In this document: in pieces, positions 6,430 to 12,516 of the stretch
Layout of the letters: each line of letters begins with the position of its first letter
Position numbering within the stretch: the first letter of the stretch is position 1
From: Gemmatimonadota bacterium
Lineage (GTDB): Bacteria; Gemmatimonadota; Gemmatimonadetes; Longimicrobiales; Longimicrobiaceae
Assembly: GCA_019348475.1 (NCBI GenBank)
Contig: JAHWJJ010000072.1
Coordinates: forward strand, 1-12,576
Reading direction: 5' to 3'
DNA length: 12,576 nt
Notes under the pieces: generated by a model
What the model saw: the letters and a program-made list of their open reading frames with translations, nothing else
The model's database searches: none
What the model was told of the DNA's origin: nothing
Made by a program: the position numbers and the translations under genes

Positions 6430-6447
6430 CCGGAACCCCTGTTCCGG
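6430..6447 (-). terminator. Terminator-like hairpin after ilvA
   Basis: CCGGAAC (6430-6436) and GTTCCGG (6441-6447) form a 7-bp stem with a 4-nt loop, 36 bp beyond the ilvA stop. No T-run follows on the minus strand, so intrinsic termination is doubtful. Confidence 0.4.
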
Positions 6448-6482
6448 AGGCTCCGCCATGAACGATGTGCCGCGCCCCCCGC

Positions 6483-7691
6483 TCACCCTGGCTGCACCTG
6501 GTACCCGGCCTCGGTCAGGCGGCCGATGATCTCCCCGACGTGGGCGCGGCCGCGCGTCTCCAGCGCCATCTCGATCTCCGCGTCCGTCACCCACAGGTCG
6601 GCCATGGCGCGGTTGTGGTCCAGCTTCTGGACGTTGGCGCCCACCTCCGCCAGCAGCGCCGTGAGCGCCGCCAGCGCGCCGGGGCGGTCCTTCACGCGCA
6701 CCCGCAGGTGCGCGCGGCGGCCGTCCTGCACCAGCCCGCGCTCGATGATGCGCGACATCAGCGTCACGTCGATGTTGCCGCCGCTCAGCACCATGACCAC
6801 GTTCTTTCCCTGCACCCCGCGCACGTGCCCGCCGCACACCGCGGCCACGGTGGTGGCGCACGCCGCCTCCGCCACCGTCTTTTCGCGCTCCAGCAGCAGC
6901 AGCACCCCGGCGGCGATCTCCTCCTCGCTCACCGTCACCAGCTCGTCCACGTAGCGTTCGATGTGGGGAAAGGTGACCCCGCCGATCTGTCGGACCGCGA
7001 TCCCCTCGGCGATGGTTTCCGCGGGGGGGATGACGACGGGGCGCCCCGCCTCGCGCGCCCGCAGCGCCGCCGGCAGCGCTGCCGACTCCACGCCCACGAT
7101 GCGCACCTCCGGCCGCATCTCCTTGATCGCCACCGCGATCCCGGAGATGATGCCGCCGCCGCCCACGCCGCACACCACCACGTCCGGCGCGGGCACCTGC
7201 TCCAGCAGCTCGAGTCCGATGGTGCCCTGCCCCGCGATGATGCCGGGATCGTCGAAGGGGTGGATCAGCGTCTGCCCCTCCTCCCGCTGAATCCGCAGCG
7301 CCTCGGCCATCGCCTCGTCGTACACGGAGCCGTGCAGCACCACGCGCGCCCCGTACTTCTCCGTGGCCGACACCTTGACCAGGGGCGTGCGCTCCGGCAT
7401 CACGATGGTGGCGGGGATCCCCAGCCGCGACGCGTGGTAGGCCACCCCCTGCGCATGGTTCCCCGCGCTGGCGGCGATCACGCCGCGCAGCCGCTCGTCT
7501 TCCGGGAGCAGCAGCATGCGGTTGAGGGCGCCGCGCTCCTTGAAGCTGCCGGTGCGCTGCAGGTTCTCGAACTTGAACCAGGCGTGCCCCCCGAACATTT
7601 CGCCAAAGGTCTCCGACGGCGTGCAGGGGGTGAGAACCACCTGCCCCGCGATGCGGGCGCGGGCGTCGAGAACGTCCTGAAGGGTGACCAT
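6483..7691 (-). CDS. ilvA: Threonine ammonia-lyase with ACT domain
   Basis: This PLP enzyme converts threonine to 2-oxobutyrate and ammonia, feeding isoleucine synthesis. The 402-aa protein has the fold-type II motifs in order: the PLP lysine in TGSFKERGA (K51), SAGNHAQG at 75-82, the phosphate-binding GVGGGG at 175-180 and SGGN at 303-306. Residues about 327-400 (HLRVRVKDRPGALAALTALLAEVGANV) form a single ACT regulatory domain. This is the roughly 400-aa IlvA/TdcB-with-ACT type, shorter than the E. coli IlvA of 514 aa. Start is ATG 7691-7689; the frame continues upstream but that part is arginine/serine-rich chance sequence. No ribosome binding site is visible. It is divergent from the Nudix gene across 140 bp. 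A biosynthetic or a catabolic role cannot be separated from sequence alone. Confidence 0.95.
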   Translation of the reverse strand: MVTLQDVLDARARIAGQVVLTPCTPSETFGEMFGGHAWFKFENLQRTGSFKERGALNRMLLLPEDERLRGVIAASAGNHAQGVAYHASRLGIPATIVMPERTPLVKVSATEKYGARVVLHGSVYDEAMAEALRIQREEGQTLIHPFDDPGIIAGQGTIGLELLEQVPAPDVVVCGVGGGGIISGIAVAIKEMRPEVRIVGVESAALPAALRAREAGRPVVIPPAETIAEGIAVRQIGGVTFPHIERYVDELVTVSEEEIAAGVLLLLEREKTVAEAACATTVAAVCGGHVRGVQGKNVVMVLSGGNIDVTLMSRIIERGLVQDGRRAHLRVRVKDRPGALAALTALLAEVGANVQKLDHNRAMADLWVTDAEIEMALETRGRAHVGEIIGRLTEAGYQVQPG

Positions 7692-7731
7692 CGGCGCGTG
7701 TGAACGTTTGCGGGCGGAGTGGACAGAATGG

Positions 7732-7760
7732 TTGCCGAAGCGAACCCAATGTGATAACCT
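7732..7760 (+). promoter_or_regulatory. Possible promoter for the Nudix gene
   Basis: TTGCCG (7732-7737) is followed after exactly 17 bp by TAACCT (7755-7760), about 70 bp before the chosen GTG start. The -35 is good and the -10 is weak. It lies in the divergent ilvA/Nudix spacer, where at least one promoter is expected. Confidence 0.35.
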
Positions 7761-7831
7761 CCCGTCGCGGCGGGGGCAAGCGGACCCCCCGGACCGCTCC
7801 CCACGGGCCGAAGCGATGGAACGCCGCAGCC

Positions 7832-8449
7832 GTGACGCCCGACGACTCCCTGCTCGCCGCGCTGGCGGACGCACTCGCCAGGCGCGCACACCAGGAGCCG
7901 GCGTGCGATCCCGGCCTGCCGCGCGCCGCGGTGGCCGTGCTGCTGCGGCCCGGCGAGCAGGGGCTGGAGCTGCTGCTCATCCGGCGCGCGGAGCGCGAGG
8001 GCGACCCCTGGTCCGGCCACGTGGCGCTCCCCGGGGGACGCGAGCAGGCGGAGGACGCCGGGCCGGCGCACACGGCGGCGCGCGAAACGCACGAAGAGGT
8101 GGCCATCGACGTGCGCCGGGACGGGCGGATGGTGGGGGCGCTGGAGCCGGTGTGGCCGCAGTCCTCCCGTGCGCCGCGCATCGTGGTGCGGCCCTTCGTC
8201 TTCGCCATCCCGGCGCACGCCCGGGCCGTGCCGAACCACGAGGTGCACGCCGCGGTGTGGATACCCCTGCGCGAACTGCTGCACCGGGGCGCGGTAACCG
8301 AGCACCTGCTGGAGATCGACGGGATCGAGCCGATGCGCTTTCCGGCGTTCGACGCGCGGGGATACGTGGTCTGGGGCCTTACGCACCGCATCCTCACGAC
8401 CTTTCTCGAGGTGTACGGCGAGGTGAGCGGTGAACGGGTGAGCGGGTGA
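7832..8449 (+). CDS. Nudix hydrolase, CoA pyrophosphatase (NudL-like)
   Basis: The 205-aa product matches the Nudix subfamily that splits coenzyme A or acyl-CoA to 3',5'-ADP and phosphopantetheine. It shows LELLLIRRAEREGDPWSGHVALPGG at 45-69 and a Nudix helix TAARETHEEVAI at 81-92 (REUxEE core). The spacing has no Glu 8 residues before the Arg, as is usual for NudL proteins, and the C-terminal AFDARGYVVWGLTHRIL at 172-188 is also typical. The GTG start at 7832 gives a normal family length. The frame is open further upstream to 7700, and the ribosome binding site is weak. The last residues (GEVSGERVSG) and the stop codon are encoded by the first units of an 8-bp tandem array, so the C-terminal tail looks repeat-derived. 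Confidence 0.88.
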   Translation: MTPDDSLLAALADALARRAHQEPACDPGLPRAAVAVLLRPGEQGLELLLIRRAEREGDPWSGHVALPGGREQAEDAGPAHTAARETHEEVAIDVRRDGRMVGALEPVWPQSSRAPRIVVRPFVFAIPAHARAVPNHEVHAAVWIPLRELLHRGAVTEHLLEIDGIEPMRFPAFDARGYVVWGLTHRILTTFLEVYGEVSGERVSG

Positions 8450-8493
8450 ACGGGTGAACGGGTGAACGGGTGAACGGGTGAGCGGGTGAGCGG
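8422..8493. repeat. 8-bp tandem array GTGAACGG x9 across the Nudix stop
   Basis: Nine units of GTGA(A/G)CGG run in tandem (the first is one base short). The Nudix gene stop TGA is at 8447-8449, inside the fourth unit, so the first three units are translated and the rest are 3' untranslated. The sense strand carries GGG every 8 nt with TGA(A/G)C spacers over most of the array, which fits a possible G-quadruplex. Confidence 0.93.
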
Positions 8494-8533
8494 GGTGATG
8501 CCGCACACGCCCGGTCACTGAGTCCGCGCCGGA

Positions 8534-8620
8534 GCGAATGGATTCGCCGCTGGAATTCGCGAAGTCCGCCTTCGCGCTCTGCCGCTTCACCTCCGCGCCG
8601 CTTCGCGCCTTCGCGGACTT
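8534..8620. repeat. Cluster of overlapping inverted repeats
   Basis: Three foldable pieces lie together. GCGAAT-GG-ATTCGC spans 8534-8547. CGCGAAG-TCCGC-CTTCGCG spans 8558-8576. AAGTCCGC (8562-8569) also pairs with GCGGACTT (8613-8620), so two folds compete. This REP-like stretch fills part of the 8494-8865 gap. The rest of that gap (8621-8865) holds no recognisable gene; it includes an A/T-richer patch near 8745-8775 where a promoter for the next genes might be. Confidence 0.6.
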
Positions 8621-8865
8621 GCGGCGAGAGATAGGGGGCCGCGGCGAGCCAGCCAGCGCGGGCGAGTCGGTCGCGCGTGCGGACGCAGGAGGCAGGACGC
8701 CGCGACACAGCCAGGTCCCGCAGGTCCGCGCAGCCGCGCAGCGGATTTTGTGTAGTTGTTGCGCGGATTCATTCGCCCCTCCACGCGCCCCACATCGCAC
8801 CGGGCGGATGGCTCCTCGGGCGGATAACGGAATCTTACCAGGAATCACGGGCAGCCCGCGTCCAC

Positions 8866-9054
8866 ATGCCGCACGAGCCGATCACGCTACAGCTTACGCC
8901 ACGGCAGGCCCGGGCGCTGCACGCGCTCGCGGCGCTGGAAGACCTGCCGCCGGAGGTGTACGCGGCGGAGGTCCTGGCCAGGCACCTGTACCACGCATAC
9001 ACCCCCGACGTGCAGCGCGCCGTTGAAGCGCGTGGCCAGCGCCAGCAACCCTGA
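8866..9054 (+). CDS. Small ribbon-helix-helix-like protein
   Basis: This 62-aa protein begins MPHEPITLQLTPRQARALHALA, one short strand leading into a helix. A second helix follows (PPEVYAAEVLARHLYHAY), and the tail is charged. The strand-helix-helix order and size fit the ribbon-helix-helix (CopG-like) DNA-binding fold, but no family-specific motif proves it. Start is ATG 8866; a longer frame to 8677 is cysteine/arginine-rich and unlikely. No clear ribosome binding site is seen. It ends 21 bp before the M42 aminopeptidase gene and is probably co-transcribed with it. It could be an antitoxin-like or regulatory protein, but no toxin gene accompanies it. Confidence 0.65.
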   Translation: MPHEPITLQLTPRQARALHALAALEDLPPEVYAAEVLARHLYHAYTPDVQRAVEARGQRQQP

Positions 9055-9075
9055 TCGCAATCCCGGAACCGATCA

Positions 9076-10149
9076 ATGGACGACCATTCCTTTACGTTCC
9101 TCAAGAACCTGCTCGACGTCGCGGCGCCGTCGGGATTCGAGACGCCCGCCGCCCGCGTCTGGCGCGCCGAGGCCGAGACCTTCGCCGCGGACGTGGACGT
9201 GGACGTGGCCGGCAACTCGTACGCGAGCGTGGGAACGGAGGGGGGACCGCGCATCATGCTGGCCGGCCACGTGGACGAGATCGGGCTGATGGTCACCCAC
9301 GTGGACGACGACGGGATGCTGTACGTGGACGGCATCGGCGGATGGGACCCGCAGGTGCTGGTGGGGCAGCGCATCCGCTTTCTCACCCGCAAGGGCGACG
9401 TGGTGGGCGTGGTGGGAAAGAAGCCCATCCACCTGATCAAGGCCGAAGAAAAGGAAAAGGCGGTCAAGCTCACGGATCTCTGGGTCGACATCGGCGCAAA
9501 GGACCGCGACGACGCGGCGGGGCGGGGCGTGCGCGTGGGCGACCCGGGCGTGGTGGACACGCACGTGGTGGAGCTGGGCAACCGCATGATCGCCAGCCGC
9601 GCCGTGGACAACCGTATCGGCGCGTACGTGGTGCTGGAGGTGCTCAGGACGCTGTCGCAGGGCCAGGCGCCCGCGGCGCGGGTCACGGCGGTGGCCACCA
9701 CGCAGGAGGAGATCGGCTACAGCGGCGGCGGCGCGCGCCCCTCCGCGTACCGGCTGGACCCGCGCCTCGCCGTCGTCGTCGACCTGACCTTCGCCACCGA
9801 CGCGCCGGGGGTGGAAAAGAAGCAGCAGGGCGAACACAAGATCGGCAGCGGGCCCGTCCTGTCGCGCGGCTCCTCCATCCACCCGCTGATGTTCGAGCGG
9901 ATGGCCGAGACGGCGGAGCGCGAGGGCATCCCCTACACCATCCAGGGAAGCCCGCGCCTCACCTCTACCGACGCGGACGCCATCTACCTGCAGCGGCACG
10001 GCGTGGCGACCTCCGTCATCTCCGTCCCCAACCGGTACATGCATTCGCCGAACGAGGTGGTGTCGCTGGATGATGTCGACGCCACCGTCGCGCTGATCGC
10101 CGCCTTCTGCCGCGGCATCCGCGACGAGGACGACTTCATCCCGCGCTGA
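9076..10149 (+). CDS. M42 family metallo-aminopeptidase
   Basis: M42 enzymes (TET, glutamyl aminopeptidase, formerly endoglucanase M or FrvX-like) are cytoplasmic di-metal exopeptidases that assemble into large tetrahedral particles. The 357-aa product has every expected ligand: H65 and D67 in LAGHVDEIG, D178 in SRAVDNRIG, the catalytic pair E211-E212 in TTQEEIG, D236 in VVVDLTFATD, and H323 in YMHSPNEVV. Length is typical. Residues about 70-165 are the inserted PDZ-like dimerisation domain. The substrate (Glu/Asp, Leu or Lys end-chewing) cannot be told from sequence. Start is ATG 9076, with no strong ribosome binding site. It follows the small ribbon-helix-helix-like gene by 21 bp. An 8-bp tandem array starts 3 nt after its stop. 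Confidence 0.95.
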   Translation: MDDHSFTFLKNLLDVAAPSGFETPAARVWRAEAETFAADVDVDVAGNSYASVGTEGGPRIMLAGHVDEIGLMVTHVDDDGMLYVDGIGGWDPQVLVGQRIRFLTRKGDVVGVVGKKPIHLIKAEEKEKAVKLTDLWVDIGAKDRDDAAGRGVRVGDPGVVDTHVVELGNRMIASRAVDNRIGAYVVLEVLRTLSQGQAPAARVTAVATTQEEIGYSGGGARPSAYRLDPRLAVVVDLTFATDAPGVEKKQQGEHKIGSGPVLSRGSSIHPLMFERMAETAEREGIPYTIQGSPRLTSTDADAIYLQRHGVATSVISVPNRYMHSPNEVVSLDDVDATVALIAAFCRGIRDEDDFIPR

Positions 10150-10151
10150 CG

Positions 10152-10183
10152 GTGATGGAGTGATGGACTGATGGAGTGATGGC
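10152..10183. repeat. 8-bp tandem array GTGATGGA x4
   Basis: Four 8-bp units (GTGATGGA twice, CTGATGGA, GTGATGGC) begin 3 nt after the M42 gene stop codon. It has the same period and sense-strand G bias as the Nudix-gene array, but the unit differs. Confidence 0.85.
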
Positions 10184-10289
10184 GAAAATATCGTTCCCCG
10201 TTGCGAATTCTCCTGGAGCCGTCCCCGACACCTTCTGCTGAAGCGCCAAACCCGCCATTCACCACGGCCCATGCCCGCGGGAGCAGGTG

Positions 10290-10329
10290 AAGCCCCGTTC
10301 CGCGAGCGTAGCGAGCGGAGACGGGGCTT
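10290..10329. repeat. GAAGCCCCG hairpin repeat 3
   Basis: AAGCCCCGT (10290-10298) pairs with ACGGGGCTT (10321-10329), and TCCGC/GCGGA pair inside, giving a long near-continuous stem. It shares the left flank AGGTGAAGCCCCG with hairpin repeat 2 at 6302. A smaller GCGGCT-TT-AGCCGC hairpin follows at once. It could help end the M42 transcript. Confidence 0.8.
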
Positions 10330-10358
10330 ATCGCCGTTCCAGCCTGCGGCTTTAGCCG

Positions 10359-10516
10359 CCCCGGCTGGATGGCGCCCCCGCTTGATGGCGCCGCCTGTAT
10401 GGCGCCCCCGCTTGATGGCCCGGGCTGGATGCGGCCCCCGGCTGGATGCGGCCCCCGGCTGGATGCGGCGCCCGGCTGGATTCCCCCCGGCTGGATGGCG
10501 CCCCGGCTGGATAGAG
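10359..10516. repeat. Minisatellite of ten 14-18 bp units
   Basis: Ten degenerate tandem units close to CCCCCGGCTGGATGGCG run without gaps; units six and seven are identical 17-mers. One reading frame through it gives a proline/tryptophan-rich repeat with no support as a protein (no good ribosome binding site, chance codon pattern). It lies between the M42 gene and the promoter of the aromatase-like gene. Copy number probably varies between strains. Confidence 0.88.
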
Positions 10517-10522
10517 CGACGA

Positions 10523-10558
10523 AGGCCCGCTTCCGGACGGAGGCGGGCCTCGGTTCCT
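10523..10558 (+). terminator. Hairpin terminator before the aromatase-like gene
   Basis: AGGCCCGC (10523-10530) pairs with GCGGGCCT (10543-10550). The stem continues through one T-G pair into TCCG/CGGA, making about 13 bp with a 2-nt tip. CGGTTCCT follows, so the T-tail is poor. It lies just upstream of the promoter at 10574 and would insulate that unit. Confidence 0.6.
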
Positions 10559-10573
10559 TCTGTGGCCGCGAAA

Positions 10574-10602
10574 TTGCCGGGGCGGCTGTCTGCCTCTACA
10601 AT
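10574..10602 (+). promoter_or_regulatory. Sigma-70-like promoter for the aromatase-like gene
   Basis: TTGCCG (10574-10579) and TACAAT (10597-10602) are separated by exactly 17 bp, in a local A/T-richer patch and 41 bp before the start codon. It is the best promoter match in the window. A transcript would start near 10609. Confidence 0.75.
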
Positions 10603-10605
10603 CCC

Positions 10606-10650
10606 TGTACAACCGATCATGCACCAGCGCGGGGGGAGAGCCGTTGTACA
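10606..10650. promoter_or_regulatory. Inverted repeat TGTACAAC / GTTGTACA around the start codon
   Basis: TGTACAAC (10606-10613) and GTTGTACA (10643-10650) are perfect 8-bp complements. The first half lies at the predicted transcription start and the second contains the TTG start codon. It could be a repressor operator pair, or an RNA stem that hides the start codon and the adjoining ribosome binding site. Both are inference. Confidence 0.5.
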
Positions 10651-11117
10651 CGGTGGATGAGATCGTCATGCGCGCGCCGGTGGAGGCGTGCTTCAACGCG
10701 GGGGCGGACGTGGAGCGCTGGCCGGAGCGGCTGCCGCACTACCGCTGGGTGCGCTTCCACCGCAAGGACGGCTTCGGCACGGGGCGGGTGGAGATGGCGG
10801 CGCGGCGTGCGTTCGGACCGCTGCGGTACCCCGTCTGGTGGGTGTCGGAAATGCACCTGGACCCGGCGCGGCCTGCCGTGCTCTACCGCCACGTGGACGG
10901 CATCACCACGGGGATGGACGTGGAGTGGACCTTCCAGGACCGCGGCGACGGCACCACCCTCGTCCGCATCGTCCACGACTGGAAGCAGGGGCCGCGGTGG
11001 CCGCTCCCCGGCGTCGGCCGGCGGGCGATCGCGGACGCGGTGATCGGGCCCGTGTTCATCCACCACGTCGCCAGCCGCACCCTGGCGGGGATCAAGCGCC
11101 ACGTGGAGAACGGATGA
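10644..11117 (+). CDS. SRPBCC aromatase/cyclase-like protein
   Basis: The 157-aa product fits the START/Bet v1-like (SRPBCC) polyketide cyclase family. From recall, its pattern resembles the single-domain aromatase/cyclases of type II polyketide loci (TcmN N-terminal domain, WhiE ORFVI): an opening strand and APVEACFNAGADVERWPERLPHY near 11-33, WWVSEMHLDP at 65-74, and a GMDVEWTFQDRGDGTTLVRI core near 90-109. Such proteins bind hydrophobic intermediates in a deep pocket and guide ring closure; the substrate here is unknown. The TTG start at 10644 is supported by GGGGGGAG at 10631-10638, 5 nt upstream; GTG at 10653 is the alternative. It has its own promoter, ends 112 bp before a ketosynthase gene, and is followed by a terminator. 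A general lipid-binding role is the main alternative. Confidence 0.85.
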   Translation: MYTVDEIVMRAPVEACFNAGADVERWPERLPHYRWVRFHRKDGFGTGRVEMAARRAFGPLRYPVWWVSEMHLDPARPAVLYRHVDGITTGMDVEWTFQDRGDGTTLVRIVHDWKQGPRWPLPGVGRRAIADAVIGPVFIHHVASRTLAGIKRHVENG

Positions 11118-11169
11118 CGCGCACCTCCGCCGCCGTACGGTGTACAGGGTCGGCGGTCCGGCCGGTTGG

Positions 11170-11206
11170 GCGCGGGAGCGGAAATCCCCCTCCCGCGCTG
11201 TTTTTT
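11170..11206 (+). terminator. Strong Rho-independent terminator or attenuator before the ketosynthase gene
   Basis: GCGCGGGAG (11170-11178) and CTCCCGCGC (11190-11198) form a perfect 9-bp stem with an 11-nt loop, followed by TG and six T residues (11201-11206). It ends only 23 bp before the ketosynthase ATG, which leaves almost no room for a separate promoter after it. Confidence 0.88.
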
Positions 11207-11229
11207 CTGATGATCACCACGAGCGCCCG

Positions 11230-12516
11230 ATGACGGACACCACCCACCACGGCGGCCCCGCGCCGCTGCGCCGCGTCGCCATCACGGGCATCGGGTGCGT
11301 TACGCCCATCGGCACCGGGGTGGAGGCGCTCTGGGACGGGCTGCGGCGGCGCCAGTCGGCGGTGCGCAGGATCGACCGCTTCGATCCCTCGCCCTTCCGC
11401 ACGCACATCGCCGCGCAGGTGGACGGCTTCGAGCCCACGGACTACATGGACCGCAACCGCGCGCGCCGCACCGAGCGGTATGCGCAGTTCTCCATCGCCT
11501 CCGCGCGCCTGGCGCTGGGCGACGCCCGCCTGGAGCCGGCCGCGGTGGATCCGGACCGCACCGGCGTGATGATCGGCAGCGCGCTGGGCGGGGTGGCCTA
11601 CGGCGAGGACCAGTTCACCAGCTACGTGCACAGGGGGGTCCGCGGCGTGGACCCCATGCTGGCGCTGGCCGTGTTCAACGGGGCGGCCAGCTGCAACGTG
11701 GCGATCGAGTTCGGCTTCACCGGCCCCAACAGCACCAACGGGATGAGCTGCGCGTCCGGCGCCATGGCCGTGGGCGACGCGTGGCGCTCCATCCGTCTGG
11801 GCGAGGCGGACGTCGTCCTGGCGGGCGGGGTGGAGACGCCGCTGGCGCCGCTGTGCTACGGCGCGTTCGCCATCATCCGCGCCATGTCCACCCGCAACGA
11901 CGACCCGGCCACCGCCTCACGCCCCTTCGACGCCGCGCGCGACGGGTTCGTGATGGGCGAGGGCGCGGCCCTCCTGGTGATGGAGGAGATGGAGCACGCG
12001 CGGGCCCGCGGCGCACGCATCTACGCCGAGGTGCTGGGCTACGGCACCAGCAACGACGCGCACCACATGACGGCGCCGCGCCCCGACGGCGCCCAGGCCG
12101 CCCGCGCGATGCGCGCGGCGATGGCGACCGCGGGCGTTCGGCCGGAACAGGTGGACGTGGTCAACGCCCACGGCTCGTCCACGCCGCTCAACGACAGCAC
12201 GGAGAGCCGCGTGATCCGCGACGTGTTCGGCGAGCACGCGGACGCGCTCCGGGTGAGCGGCACCAAGGGGTACCACGCCCACTGCCTGGGCGCCACCGGC
12301 GCCATCGAAGCGGCCATCAGCGCGCTCACGATCCAGCGCGGCTGGGTGCCGCCCACGCTGAACCTGGACTGCCCCGGCGATGAGTGCGATCTGGACTACG
12401 TGACCGGCGAGGGCGCCGAGATGCCGGTGCGGCGCGTGCTGTCGAACAGCTTCGGGTTCGGGGGAATCAATGCGGCCCTGGCGTTCGGGGCGGCGGAGTC
12501 AGGGGCCAGGGAATAG
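11230..12516 (+). CDS. FabF-type beta-ketoacyl-ACP synthase
   Basis: The enzyme condenses malonyl-ACP with an acyl chain. The 428-aa product has the thiolase-fold catalytic set: C174 in MSCASGAMAVGDA, H314 in VNAHGSSTPLND, K346 and H351 in GTKGYHAHCLGATGAIE, and the late LSNSFGFGGINAAL. A Cys rather than Gln at the active site makes it a condensing (KS-alpha/FabF) type, not a chain-length factor. The loop GTKGYHAHCLG departs from the usual STKSMTGHLLG of primary FabF, so a specialised pathway is possible. Start is ATG 11230 (MTDTTHHGGPAPLRRVAITGIG), without a ribosome binding site; the frame upstream crosses the terminator. It follows an aromatase-like gene. Its final codons and TAG stop lie inside a heptamer repeat array. 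Confidence 0.92.
   Translation: MTDTTHHGGPAPLRRVAITGIGCVTPIGTGVEALWDGLRRRQSAVRRIDRFDPSPFRTHIAAQVDGFEPTDYMDRNRARRTERYAQFSIASARLALGDARLEPAAVDPDRTGVMIGSALGGVAYGEDQFTSYVHRGVRGVDPMLALAVFNGAASCNVAIEFGFTGPNSTNGMSCASGAMAVGDAWRSIRLGEADVVLAGGVETPLAPLCYGAFAIIRAMSTRNDDPATASRPFDAARDGFVMGEGAALLVMEEMEHARARGARIYAEVLGYGTSNDAHHMTAPRPDGAQAARAMRAAMATAGVRPEQVDVVNAHGSSTPLNDSTESRVIRDVFGEHADALRVSGTKGYHAHCLGATGAIEAAISALTIQRGWVPPTLNLDCPGDECDLDYVTGEGAEMPVRRVLSNSFGFGGINAALAFGAAESGARE

Noticed and set aside
6355-8508. 717-aa minus-strand open frame over ilvA and the Nudix gene
   Set aside because: It is a shadow frame: arginine/glycine-rich, with both real genes recognised by clear motifs in other frames.
8538-8865. Coding remnant starting MDSPLEFAKSAFALCRF
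   Set aside because: It comes from a palindrome-rich stretch; the frame then runs out of phase over the small ribbon-helix-helix-like gene with chance composition.
9073-10620. 515-aa minus-strand open frame opposite the M42 gene
   Set aside because: The sequence is the antisense of a gene with all M42 metal ligands; the composition is chance-like and it runs through the minisatellite.
10271-10660. Open frame across the minisatellite giving a proline/tryptophan repeat protein
   Set aside because: There is no ribosome binding site, the codon pattern only reflects the DNA repeat, and it overlaps a terminator and a promoter.
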